Positions 8,003-14,959 of a DNA stretch of 18,946 bases are shown here, one piece after another (the stretch's first letter is position 1; each line of letters opens with the position of its first letter). A program made the position numbers and the translations under genes. The stretch spans positions 1 through 18,946 of the forward strand of contig CAZFIO010000020.1 of assembly GCA_964519585.1 (NCBI GenBank), given 5' to 3'. Below the pieces are notes generated by a model. The model worked only from the letters and a program-made list of their open reading frames with translations, was not told the DNA's origin and did no database searches. This DNA comes from CAZFIO01 sp964519585. GTDB taxonomy: Bacteria > Bacillota > Clostridia > Tissierellales > Tissierellaceae.

Positions 8003-9061
8003 CTACTTCTTGTAATCACCATTTATAATAGGTTCCATTATTTCTGCACCATATTTTTCATAATACTTGTCCCATATTTTTGCATATATATCTTGAAGAT
8101 CTTTCTTTAATGCTTCAGATGGTTGGGATACAACCCATTGTCCACTTTCTTCACCTTGTTTTTGTAGTTTATCTGTCTCTTCACGGAAGAAGGCAGTAAA
8201 TTCGTCTGAAGCAACCTGCGCACATTCTTTAAATATTGCCTTATCTTCTTCAGATAAAGTATCCCAGAAACTCGGCCCTGAAATGAAGCATCCACCGGAA
8301 TAGCAGTAGTTAATCTCAGTGATATTTGTAATGACATCAGTTAAGCCTTGGTTAATATAGTTAAAAACTGCATTATCCAAACCATCTACAGTAGATGTTT
8401 GTAAAGCTGAAAGAACTTCTGAACCAGCTATCATAGCAGGTAATGAACCACACATTTCATAAAAGGTTACTACAGATTCAACTGGAGGTGTTCGAATTTT
8501 TAATCCTGCGAAATCTGACAACTCTGTAATAGGACGTTTTATGTTACCGACTTGTCTAAAACCATTACAATAGGAAGATATTCTAATCAGGTCATTTTCC
8601 TCCATTATTTCAGTAATTTTGTCGCTTATCCAACCATAAAGATAATATTGGTCAGCTTCGTCATAATTTGATACTAGACCAGGTAACCAAGCAAATCCCA
8701 AGGCACCGTCTAGTACTCCATCCATAGACATATCATCACTCATTAAAACATCTAGAGTACCCATTTGTAACATTTGAGCCATATCAGCTGCATTTCCTAA
8801 AGAGGATGCAGCAATAACATCAGCTACATATCTTCCATTTGTTTTCTCCTCAATAAGCTCAGCAAATCTCTCAACATAGGGTGCCCTAGCACCTGTTACA
8901 TCTGCAGTTACTGTAAAAACTATAGGTTTTACATTGTTAGAATCTCCACTATTTGGATCTGATGGGCCTTGCCCAGGGTTAGATTTACCACATCCTGATA
9001 AAATACTTGTTACCATAAGTACAACTAACAGAACACATAAAAACTTTTTTTTGCCTTTCAT
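8003..9061 (-). CDS. dctP: TRAP transporter substrate-binding lipoprotein (DctP type)
   Basis: A 352-residue extracellular binding protein. The N-terminus is a lipoprotein signal with lipobox LSGC, giving lipidated Cys24, followed by a Ser/Asn/Gly-rich tether to about residue 45. The DctP fold is shown by GLKIRTPPV with Arg190, the usual carboxylate-clamping arginine, a second conserved arginine near 169 (GFRQ), and LQTSTVDGLDNAV (about 220-232). These arginines point to an acidic ligand such as a sugar acid. It is the first transporter gene, preceded by a small palindrome (9086-9105) and an AAAGGGGG ribosome binding site. The ligand cannot be named from sequence. Confidence 0.93.
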   Translation of the reverse strand: MKGKKKFLCVLLVVLMVTSILSGCGKSNPGQGPSDPNSGDSNNVKPIVFTVTADVTGARAPYVERFAELIEEKTNGRYVADVIAASSLGNAADMAQMLQMGTLDVLMSDDMSMDGVLDGALGFAWLPGLVSNYDEADQYYLYGWISDKITEIMEENDLIRISSYCNGFRQVGNIKRPITELSDFAGLKIRTPPVESVVTFYEMCGSLPAMIAGSEVLSALQTSTVDGLDNAVFNYINQGLTDVITNITEINYCYSGGCFISGPSFWDTLSEEDKAIFKECAQVASDEFTAFFREETDKLQKQGEESGQWVVSQPSEALKKDLQDIYAKIWDKYYEKYGAEIMEPIINGDYKK

Positions 9062-9085
9062 TTTTTGTCCCCCTTTTATATTTTT

Positions 9086-9105
9086 ATGTCATATTTTTAT
9101 GACAT
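9086..9105. promoter_or_regulatory. Perfect palindrome upstream of dctP
   Basis: ATGTCATA (9086-9093) and TATGACAT (9098-9105) flank four T's. The site lies just upstream of the dctP ribosome binding site, in the 58-base gap after the class II aldolase gene. It may be an RNA hairpin or a protein-binding site; it does not resemble the TGTTC-type DeoR palindromes. Confidence 0.45.
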
Positions 9106-9119
9106 TATTAACACTTTAA

Positions 9120-9713
9120 CTATAGACTTTTTAATAAAATTGCAATTTTTGAAGCATCCTCTAGCAATTCAGTATGCTCAAAGCACTCCTTCACGCTTAA
9201 ACCCAAAGATAAAATTCCATGACCTTTCATAAGAAAATTATTAGTTGATGTATATTGCTTCACAGCATATTCAACATTACTAGCCAACTCCAGTGATCCT
9301 GCTTGTGCTTGTGATATTATTTCAACATTTCTTAATTTTGACTTAGCTGTTTGACTAAAAAGAATCAATTTTTCATCAAGCAAAGAAAATGCTGTTGCAT
9401 AAGAAGGATGTGCATGAAGCACTGCCTTTATTTCTGGTCTATGTTTATAAACAGCAATATGTAAGTTTATCTCTTTTGATGGTTTGAGTAAAGTATCTGA
9501 ATATAATAAATTCCCTTCTAAATCGCATAATACTATCTCTTCCAGTTCTATATCTCCCAATGAAATATTACTAGCTGTAATTAAAATCCTATCACCTAAC
9601 TTCATGCTTATATTGCCACCAGTTGCTGATACGAGACCCTTAGAGTATAAACGTTGAGAGTACTTAAAGATTTCTATTTTACAACTCTTCATTAAAGAAT
9701 CAAAATTATCCAT
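9120..9713 (-). CDS. Class II aldolase/adducin family protein (OtnC/FucA-like)
   Basis: A 197-residue zinc-dependent lyase of the FucA/AraD/OtnC group. The active site looks complete: TGGNIS (31-36) for phosphate binding, Glu81 as the usual acid/base in KEINLH, zinc ligands His100 and His102 in LHAHPSY, and a third histidine His165 in KGHGILS. It follows the DUF1537 kinase by 11 bases, and its ribosome binding site overlaps that gene's stop codon. In the tetronate pathways established for DUF1537 kinases the partner of this family decarboxylates 3-oxo-tetronate 4-phosphate to dihydroxyacetone phosphate; that is the favoured role here, but a true aldolase on another sugar phosphate is possible. 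Confidence 0.87.
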   Translation of the reverse strand: MDNFDSLMKSCKIEIFKYSQRLYSKGLVSATGGNISMKLGDRILITASNISLGDIELEEIVLCDLEGNLLYSDTLLKPSKEINLHIAVYKHRPEIKAVLHAHPSYATAFSLLDEKLILFSQTAKSKLRNVEIISQAQAGSLELASNVEYAVKQYTSTNNFLMKGHGILSLGLSVKECFEHTELLEDASKIAILLKSL

Positions 9714-9724
9714 TTTATATCCCC

Positions 9725-10951
9725 TTACCTGTATTTACAGCGCATTTTTTCTAGTGCCTCTAGGTTCCCAATACTTCCGCCCTTTAAGGCAAATTCCTTT
9801 CCCTTGGCATAACCATTTAATATTATGCCATCAGCAACCCCAGCTTCAATCCTCAGCCCTAGTTCCAAGCTTGTAACATTTAACTTATTAAATATTGATT
9901 GTGATGTTTCCCCACCTATTATGATAAGTCTATCGTATTGAGCATTTTTACTAATCTTTAGAGCACAATTTGCAATAGCTTTTAAAATTACACTGCTTGT
10001 CCCTTCTTTATATGAATATTTATCAACCTTTGGCAAAAGTATTACATCACCTAACTTATTTTTATTTATAAAATCATCTACGGCACCTGATATAACCTCT
10101 TGATCACCTTCAATTATTCTGTCTATATCCAATTCAGTTACCATAAGACTTTTTTGAACCGAATATTCTATTTGTTCTTTAGATCTAGTGTAAGCTGATG
10201 CACAAAAACATATACTTTTAATATCCCTTTCTCTACTTGCAACCATGTCTGCTTCACCATAACAGTATTCTGCTAAGCCTTCAGCTATACCTAGGGATCC
10301 AGTCCATAACACCTGCTTATAAACTGGGAATAGTGTGTTTATAATATATAAGGTATCCTCTTTTGTAATAGCGTCAAATACTATAATTCTACATCCATCC
10401 TGGATTAATTTTTCCGTGTTTTCTAAAATCGTTTTCCCCTTAACATCATCAATATTAACAAGGCCTATTAACATTTTAGTGTCCTCTGCTAAGATGTCTG
10501 GTATATAAGATTTTGTTGGTGCTATTATTGGGTCATTTGCATATGCAGATTTATTCAATATTTGTCCATCACAATATTGGTGTCCATACAAGGTAAATGT
10601 CCCCAATTCAGGGGCATTGTCTATGATGAAGCATAAATATCCAGGCATAGCCTCTAGCATCCCCTCTATCTCATTTCCATCATTCCCCCTAAAGCCAGTG
10701 CCAATTTTCTTCATGAATATTTGGTTAGGTTCTTTTACAAGGCTAGCACATATGTCAAAGTGCCTATCTTTTGCTAGTTCCCCACTTGTATTCCTAGTTG
10801 ATAAGTTTATTGAAATAATCTCCTTATCATTCCTTGTGAAATTCTTATATTTGCCCGTGAAAATTCTTAGACTTTGGCCACGTTCTGTAAAATAGCTACC
10901 AGAATCCACTGCACCTGTTAAATCATCCGTAATTATAGTTAAACAACTCAT
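9725..10951 (-). CDS. Four-carbon acid sugar kinase family protein (DUF1537, OtnK/DtnK-like)
   Basis: A 408-residue kinase of the former DUF1537 family, known to phosphorylate four-carbon sugar acids (3-oxo-tetronate, D-threonate, D-erythronate) or related compounds. The N-terminal substrate domain shows the signature DDLTGA (9-14). The C-terminal nucleotide-binding domain shows GGETSQ (346-351) and the closing LKGGSIG (389-395). It is the first gene of the structural operon behind a consensus promoter. The class II lyase directly downstream fits the 3-oxo-tetronate kinase branch, but the usual dehydrogenase and OtnI isomerase are absent from the window, so they are either elsewhere or unnecessary for this substrate. 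Confidence 0.87.
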   Translation of the reverse strand: MSCLTIITDDLTGAVDSGSYFTERGQSLRIFTGKYKNFTRNDKEIISINLSTRNTSGELAKDRHFDICASLVKEPNQIFMKKIGTGFRGNDGNEIEGMLEAMPGYLCFIIDNAPELGTFTLYGHQYCDGQILNKSAYANDPIIAPTKSYIPDILAEDTKMLIGLVNIDDVKGKTILENTEKLIQDGCRIIVFDAITKEDTLYIINTLFPVYKQVLWTGSLGIAEGLAEYCYGEADMVASRERDIKSICFCASAYTRSKEQIEYSVQKSLMVTELDIDRIIEGDQEVISGAVDDFINKNKLGDVILLPKVDKYSYKEGTSSVILKAIANCALKISKNAQYDRLIIIGGETSQSIFNKLNVTSLELGLRIEAGVADGIILNGYAKGKEFALKGGSIGNLEALEKMRCKYR

Positions 10952-10973
10952 AATCGCACCACCAATTTATGTA

Positions 10974-10989
10974 ATGTTAATTTGAACAT
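10974..10989. promoter_or_regulatory. Candidate DeoR operator O2 (downstream site)
   Basis: ATGTTAATTTGAACAT, a near-palindrome in the leader of the kinase gene, about 40 bases beyond the expected transcription start. It differs by one base from the upstream site at 11095-11110. Confidence 0.6.
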
Positions 10990-11029
10990 TATTTTGTTCT
11001 GTCGGAGGAGTTTGTTCTCCATTATGTTT

Positions 11030-11058
11030 ATTATAAGTCCCAATTAACAATATGTCAA
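11030..11058 (-). promoter_or_regulatory. Consensus SigA promoter of the catabolic operon
   Basis: On the minus strand TTGACA (11058-11053), a spacer of exactly 17 bases and TATAAT (11035-11030), a perfect match to consensus. Expected start is near 11023, giving a ~70-base leader before the kinase ATG. TGTTC/GAACA boxes crowd the region (10984, 10995, 11013, 11065, 11096, 11105), fitting control by the adjacent DeoR-type regulator. Confidence 0.82.
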
Positions 11059-11094
11059 TATCAATGTTCATATTTGTGTGTAAACGTAACATAT

Positions 11095-11110
11095 ATGTTC
11101 ATTTGAACAT
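11095..11110. promoter_or_regulatory. Candidate DeoR operator O1 (upstream site)
   Basis: ATGTTCATTTGAACAT, 7-bp arms around a two-base centre, about 80 bases upstream of the predicted transcription start. It lies 121 bases from the downstream copy, a distance compatible with DNA looping by a multimeric repressor. Confidence 0.62.
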
Positions 11111-11150
11111 CAATTATTCTTATTCTACCTTTAAATTTTTATTATATTAT

Positions 11151-11180
11151 AAAAAAATAAAACCCTTAAACTAAGGGTTT
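11151..11180 (-). terminator. Rho-independent terminator of the DeoR gene
   Basis: A 9-bp stem (11160-11168 with 11172-11180) with a three-base loop. On the minus strand it is followed by TATTTTTTTATA. It isolates the regulator transcript from the catabolic operon downstream. Confidence 0.85.
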
Positions 11181-11208
11181 AGCTTTATTAGACAAGTATA
11201 TAAATCAA

Positions 11209-11994
11209 TTACACAATATATAATTTTATTCCGGCCTCATTTATTATGTCTTGCCATGCCTTATCAATGCCCGAATCTGTAATAATAATATCTATGTCAG
11301 TAAAAGATGCAAAATATGATGGTCGTACTACTCCAAATTTACTAGAATCCATTAATAGTATTCGAGTCATAGATGATTCAATTATGGCTCTTTTATTTTC
11401 AATTTCATGGGAGTGAATACATGTGATTCCTAAGCTTTCATGGATCCCAGAAGCAGATATAAAGGCCTTGTTTGCCCGAAGATTATGTATAAATTCAACA
11501 TTCTCTTTAGATGTAAACATCTGATCTTCAGGAAAATAATGTCCCCCTGCAAATATTATATTTATGTCAATATTTTTTCTAAGTTCTGCCAGTATCCCAA
11601 AGTTGTAGCATAGAACACTAATATCCTTAAAGGAAGAAATCTGCTTTGAAAACTGAAAGGTTGTTGTACCACTATCTATCATTATAAAATCTTGTGGTTC
11701 TACCAGGCTAGCAGCAAAATTTGCAATTGCATTTTTTTCAGTACTATTTTTTATTTGTTCAAAAGATATATCATAGTACTCATCATTATCAATTAGAACC
11801 TGCTTGCTTTCTAAGAAAGTTGCATATCCATAGCTCCTGCTTACAATCCCATTACTACTTAATGCCTCTAGATCACGGCGAATGGTCATTTCAGAAACCT
11901 TAAACATTTCAGCAAGTGATTTTACTGACATAACACTATTCTTTTTTAAAACATCAATAATTCCTAACATTCTTTCTTTTTTCTTCCCCATCAT
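11209..11994 (-). CDS. DeoR/GlpR family transcriptional regulator
   Basis: A 261-residue regulator of sugar metabolism. The N-terminal DeoR helix-turn-helix spans about residues 6-57, with the recognition stretch SEMTIRRDLEAL (34-45). The C-terminal DeoRC sensor domain shows the phosphosugar-binding loop DSGTTT (107-112) and AGGHYFPED (about 155-163). The effector is therefore probably a phosphorylated intermediate of the neighbouring pathway. It has its own promoter and terminator and is the first gene of the locus. Two start ATGs stand in tandem; the second (11991) has slightly better spacing from AGAGGGG. Palindromes around the next promoter are its likely targets. Confidence 0.92.
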   Translation of the reverse strand: MMGKKKERMLGIIDVLKKNSVMSVKSLAEMFKVSEMTIRRDLEALSSNGIVSRSYGYATFLESKQVLIDNDEYYDISFEQIKNSTEKNAIANFAASLVEPQDFIMIDSGTTTFQFSKQISSFKDISVLCYNFGILAELRKNIDINIIFAGGHYFPEDQMFTSKENVEFIHNLRANKAFISASGIHESLGITCIHSHEIENKRAIIESSMTRILLMDSSKFGVVRPSYFASFTDIDIIITDSGIDKAWQDIINEAGIKLYIV

Positions 11995-12038
11995 ATACCC
12001 CTCTTTATAACTAATGTTATATTTTATATATTACGCTA

Positions 12039-12067
12039 ATTATATGATAAGTCGAACATTAATTCAA
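12039..12067 (-). promoter_or_regulatory. SigA-type promoter of the DeoR gene
   Basis: On the minus strand TTGAAT (12067-12062), 17 bases, TATAAT (12044-12039). The spacer contains an ATGTTC half-site of the same kind as the operon operators, suggesting autoregulation. Confidence 0.65.
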
Positions 12068-12183
12068 GATACTTTGCATTATGATACAATATTATATACA
12101 AAAGTGTTCTTCTTGCTTTAAAACTGTTCAAATATCAAACAAAATTCATTAATTACCTTCGAAATGTTTTGAATGATTGTATA

Positions 12184-13317
12184 TTACTTAACCATTCTTT
12201 CTTCCGCTTCTTTCAACTTATCTATAATCTCAATAAATTGGGGGCATAGGGCTTCACAGGACCCACACTCTACACATTTGGAAACATCTGCTCCCTTTTC
12301 TATCAAATCCTTATACTTATTCTCTGTATAGTCAAAATTATCAAACATAGAAAGTTCATTATAAATAGCGAAAACTTCTGGAATATTAACCCCTTCAGGA
12401 CAAGGCAGACAGTATTCACAAGCAGTACAATCAACCCTTGTCTTCTCCTGGTAAACCCTTGTCACCCTATTGATTATATCCAATTCCTTATTAGTCAAAT
12501 GATTGGGAAGTGCATCTGCAACTGTGTCTATATTTTCCTTCACCTGGTCCATATCACTCATACCACTTAGTAAGAGGCCTACTTCCTGGTGGTTTAAAAG
12601 CCACCTAAGGGCCCAATCAGCCGGACTTCTTTTTATTTCACTTTCATCCCATATATCTTGAATTTCTGGTGAAGGATTTGCCAGCCTCCCACCCTTGATA
12701 GGTTCCATGATTATGGTGGATATATCTCTTTCATGGGCATAGTTAAGCCCTTCCAGGCCAGCCTGGTAGTCTCTATCCATGAAATTTAACTGGATCTGGC
12801 AAAAATCCCAATCATAATAGTCTACAATCTCTTTGAAAACCTCCAAATCATCATGGAAGGAAAAACCTATGTACTTTATCTTCCCTGCCTCTCTTGCCTC
12901 TTCTAGAAACTTAAAGACATTAAGTTCTATCAGCCTTTCCCAGTATCTTTTATTTAAAGTATGCAGCAAATAAAAATCAATACAGTCCGTATCTAGCCTT
13001 TCCAGCTGTTCATTTAAAAATTTTTCCAAATCATCATAGGAGTCTACCAACCAAGACGGAAGCTTAGTGGCAATATATACCTTGTCCCTGTAGCCATCCT
13101 TTAAGGCCTTGCCCACAAAAGACTCACTGGTGCCCATATGGTAGCTATAGGCTGTATCTATATAGTTGACCCCCTTGTCTATGGCATATCTAAGCATCTC
13201 CCTAGCCTTATCTTCATCAATCTTTCCAGAATCATTGTCAATTATAGGAAATCTCATACAGCCAAAACCTAAGGGCGAAACCTTGATCTTGTCCCTAGTT
13301 ATACTTCTATAATGCAT
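12184..13317 (-). CDS. Aldo/keto reductase with C-terminal 4Fe-4S ferredoxin domain
   Basis: A 377-residue NAD(P)H-type oxidoreductase. The barrel domain carries the full AKR tetrad: Asp54 and Tyr59 in DTAYSY, Lys85 in IATK and His119 in LLHT. The C-terminal ~100 residues hold two cysteine motifs, CTACEYCLPCP (about 307-317) and CVECGSCEALCP (about 346-357), each fit for a 4Fe-4S cluster. This fused form is common in anaerobic Firmicutes; its substrate is generally not known. I start it at the ATG of 13315-13317 because GGAGGG lies inside the first codons of the longer reading from 13332, seven bases before this ATG. It is a single gene with its own promoter embedded in a palindrome. Confidence 0.9.
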   Translation of the reverse strand: MHYRSITRDKIKVSPLGFGCMRFPIIDNDSGKIDEDKAREMLRYAIDKGVNYIDTAYSYHMGTSESFVGKALKDGYRDKVYIATKLPSWLVDSYDDLEKFLNEQLERLDTDCIDFYLLHTLNKRYWERLIELNVFKFLEEAREAGKIKYIGFSFHDDLEVFKEIVDYYDWDFCQIQLNFMDRDYQAGLEGLNYAHERDISTIIMEPIKGGRLANPSPEIQDIWDESEIKRSPADWALRWLLNHQEVGLLLSGMSDMDQVKENIDTVADALPNHLTNKELDIINRVTRVYQEKTRVDCTACEYCLPCPEGVNIPEVFAIYNELSMFDNFDYTENKYKDLIEKGADVSKCVECGSCEALCPQFIEIIDKLKEAEERMVK

Positions 13318-13337
13318 AGTCAATCCCTCCATAAAAA

Positions 13338-13381
13338 ATAAGATGTGCTAATATAATAGCACATCTTATAAAAACTGTCAT
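13338..13381 (-). promoter_or_regulatory. AKR promoter within a long palindromic operator
   Basis: On the minus strand ATGACA (13381-13376), 17 bases, TATTAT (13358-13353). The -10 box sits at the centre of a perfect palindrome with 13-bp arms (13338-13350 and 13357-13369), so a dimeric repressor would block the promoter. For transcripts arriving from the YvrJ side, the same palindrome followed by TTTTTT would act as a terminator. Confidence 0.6.
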
Positions 13382-13416
13382 TTCAGTTGGCCAGATTAGG
13401 GTCTGAAGAAATGTAG

Positions 13417-13480
13417 GGGCGACCTTTGGTCGCCCGCTAACCCCAACAGCAATTGCTTGTCTATTGCTTGACTATCGTTA
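13417..13480. repeat. Composite repeat: GC hairpin plus three 11-bp units
   Basis: GGGCGACC (13417-13424) pairs with GGTCGCCC (13428-13435). After CCCCAA come the units CAATTGCTTGT (13450), CTATTGCTTGA (13461) and a terminal CTATCGTTA (13472-13480). The layout of hairpin, CCCCAA, 11-bp units and CTATCGTT end matches the element at 1699-1860. The last unit supplies the TAA stop codon of yvrJ. Confidence 0.65.
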
Positions 13481-13618
13481 CTGCTCCCTAATTACCTGAG
13501 AAAGTTCATTTATGCTTTCAGTCAAATCATTCAGCTTCCCTTCAATCCTTACCAGCAGGTAGAGGGATATGACTATAGGAAAGCCAAGATTGGCTATACT
13601 AGTATAAATCTCTTCCAT
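13478..13618 (-). CDS. YvrJ family small protein
   Basis: A 46-residue protein that reads MEEIYTSIANLGFPIVIS and onward, with one hydrophobic segment at about residues 8-23 and a charged helical tail (RIEGKLNDLTESINELS). This is the typical form of the YvrJ family, whose function is unknown; a membrane-bound peptide resembling a phage holin in size has been suggested for such proteins. GGAGGG lies seven bases before the ATG. It is the third member of the DUF1659-DUF2922-YvrJ cassette that recurs across Firmicutes, which strengthens the call despite its short length. Confidence 0.85.
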   Translation of the reverse strand: MEEIYTSIANLGFPIVISLYLLVRIEGKLNDLTESINELSQVIREQ

Positions 13619-13654
13619 CCTTAACCCTCCAATCATCTAATTTTAGTAAAGTAT

Positions 13655-13679
13655 AGGGGATGGCAGCAAACCATCCCCT
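13655..13679 (-). promoter_or_regulatory. GC-rich hairpin between DUF2922 and yvrJ
   Basis: A perfect 9-bp stem, AGGGGATGG (13655-13663) with CCATCCCCT (13671-13679), and a seven-base loop, six bases after the DUF2922 stop. No good T-run follows on the minus strand, so partial attenuation or mRNA 3'-end protection is more likely than full termination. Confidence 0.5.
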
Positions 13680-13684
13680 GTATC

Positions 13685-13906
13685 TTAAAGTTCTATTTCC
13701 GTTACTGTAGTAGTGATAACTCTTGCAGCCTCTATCCCTACCACATCGCCTCCATTAGACTGAAAAATATTTTCATTTATAATGGCTTCCATAGCACCTT
13801 CTATAGCAAATCTATCCAGATCCTCCTTAGGGTTGTCTACCCCAAGTCTGAACCTTTTGCCCACTTCGTCCAGAAAGTCCATTTCCAGTTTTGTTTTACT
13901 CATCAT
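13685..13906 (-). CDS. DUF2922 domain-containing small protein
   Basis: A 73-residue protein with the family pattern LEMDFLDEVGKRFRLGVDNP followed by a C-terminal TTTVTEIEL strand. It is predicted to be a soluble beta/alpha protein; its function is unknown. It lies 39 bases after the DUF1659 gene and before yvrJ, in the usual cassette order. GGAGGAGGTGG precedes the double ATG start; the second ATG is an equally good start. Confidence 0.88.
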   Translation of the reverse strand: MMSKTKLEMDFLDEVGKRFRLGVDNPKEDLDRFAIEGAMEAIINENIFQSNGGDVVGIEAARVITTTVTEIEL

Positions 13907-13945
13907 TCCACCTCCTCCTTCTTCCTACTTTTAAAGACCCTAGTC

Positions 13946-14170
13946 CTATTCTTCTGTCAATAGAGTTTCTTCCACTCTCTTAACCCTAAGGACCTGACTG
14001 GCATGCAATTCTCCAAGAGCCATCCCAGTTCCAAAAAGACCCTCATCACTTGCATTGGTCTTTACCTTATTAAAGGATTTTGTCTTAATCCTTTGCTTGC
14101 CGTCCACAAGACCAGCATCCAGTTCCAACTTCAAAACAGACTTCTCCTTAATCCCTACAACAGCCATCAT
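13946..14170 (-). CDS. DUF1659 domain-containing small protein
   Basis: A 74-residue protein with the family features LKLELDAGLVDGKQRIKTKSF, ASDEGLFGTGMALGEL and a closing VKRVEETLLTE. The fold is probably a small beta-sandwich-like unit; the role is unknown. It opens the DUF1659-DUF2922-YvrJ cassette. AAAGGTGGTGAG precedes the double ATG. The upstream ~230 bases presumably hold its promoter, but I could not pick one with confidence. Confidence 0.88.
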   Translation of the reverse strand: MMAVVGIKEKSVLKLELDAGLVDGKQRIKTKSFNKVKTNASDEGLFGTGMALGELHASQVLRVKRVEETLLTEE

Positions 14171-14404
14171 CTCACCACCTTTACCCTATAGTAAACAAGA
14201 AGTAGACCTGCCACTTTTGTTTCTATAAGGTATATAGATAGGGTAGGAGAAAGTTACTAGAGGAAATATATAAATATATTCATCAATTCTGGCCTTACCC
14301 TATAGAATATACAAAACAAGAAATACACTAGCTTATAAATGAGAGACCTTGTTTTCTATTATTCCTTTCAAAACCTTGAATCCTGTATTGGCCAAATTCA
14401 TATT
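14171..14404. other. Gene-free stretch with scattered inverted repeats
   Basis: No supported gene. TACCCTAT occurs at 14182-14189 and again at 14296-14303, with the inverse ATAGGGTA at 14238-14245, and an imperfect long dyad runs from about 14186 to 14230. These may belong to the control region of the DUF1659 cassette; I see no clear promoter or RNA gene. Confidence 0.4.
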
Positions 14405-14602
14405 ATGTCAAAAACCTTTATAAATAAGAAGGAATTTAGAACTTTATGTCGAATGATATCCAATAGAAATATTGCTTGCTTTATAAAGGAGGAGATTAGA
14501 TGACTTATAGTAGCTATACTAGGTGTTTTAGAAACACTAGAAACAATAAGCGATGAGGATTTAAGCAACTACTATTTAGAATTTAGGGACAAGTATATAT
14601 AA
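14405..14602 (+). pseudogene. 65-codon reading frame interrupted by one in-frame TGA
   Basis: From ATG 14405 the frame runs MSKTFINKKEFRTL to KEEIR, meets TGA at codon 33 (14501-14503), then continues in the same frame as LIVAILGVLETLETISDED to FRDKYI and TAA at 14600-14602. Both halves have protein-like composition: a basic first half and an acidic amphipathic second half. A TGG-to-TGA or CGA-to-TGA change would explain it. It lies 20 bases before the coiled-coil gene on the same strand and may once have been its operon partner. The first ATG has a weak ribosome binding site, so the gene may also be truncated at its 5' end. The family is not recognised. Confidence 0.4.
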
Positions 14603-14622
14603 ATTATAGGAGGGGTCATAAG

Positions 14623-14946
14623 ATGTCGATTGAATATTATCAAAGAATAATCAACAACCTAGACAAGGAAATCAAAGATTTAGAAGCTAGGAAAGCTAAA
14701 TCAGAAAAGATGTCTTCTGATTATCAAAGAGAAATTGACCACATAGAAAGAGACCTATCAAGAAATAAATCTGGTTTAAGAGATAAAAGAAAATTAGAAC
14801 AAAAAATCTTATTAAAAAACAAATTTATACAAGAAGATAGAAGAATTGTAGGTTACCTTAAAAAGATTTACAATAATAGATCCAAAAGAAATGATGCCTA
14901 TATTAAGTTACATAAATTGGAGATTGATTTACAAAGAAATATGTAA
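14623..14946 (+). CDS. Small coiled-coil protein of unknown function
   Basis: A 107-residue highly charged, almost wholly helical protein rich in Lys, Glu, Asp and Arg, with heptad-like spacing across residues 5-105 (YYQRIINNLDKEIKDLEARK and onward). There is no signal peptide or membrane segment and no catalytic motif. GGAGGGG precedes the ATG and a terminator follows directly, so it is a complete single gene. Similar short coiled-coil proteins are sometimes found beside TIR-domain or other effector genes in defence loci; no such partner is present here, so that link is only a guess. The neighbouring debris suggests a degraded locus. Confidence 0.6.
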   Translation: MSIEYYQRIINNLDKEIKDLEARKAKSEKMSSDYQREIDHIERDLSRNKSGLRDKRKLEQKILLKNKFIQEDRRIVGYLKKIYNNRSKRNDAYIKLHKLEIDLQRNM

Positions 14947-14959
14947 ACAGAAAAGCTAA

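Noticed and set aside
13317..13332. Upstream ATG at 13332 as the start of the aldo/keto reductase
   Set aside because: Its first codons are the ribosome binding site GGAGGG itself, and family members begin near the MHYR reading.
14501..14503. In-frame TGA as a selenocysteine codon
   Set aside because: No selenocysteine insertion hairpin is obvious downstream and no selenoprotein family is recognised; a nonsense change is simpler.
14500..14556. ATG with a strong AAAGGAGGAG in front of it
   Set aside because: The frame stops after 18 codons, and the purine-rich stretch is explained by the KEEIR codons of the overlapping broken frame.
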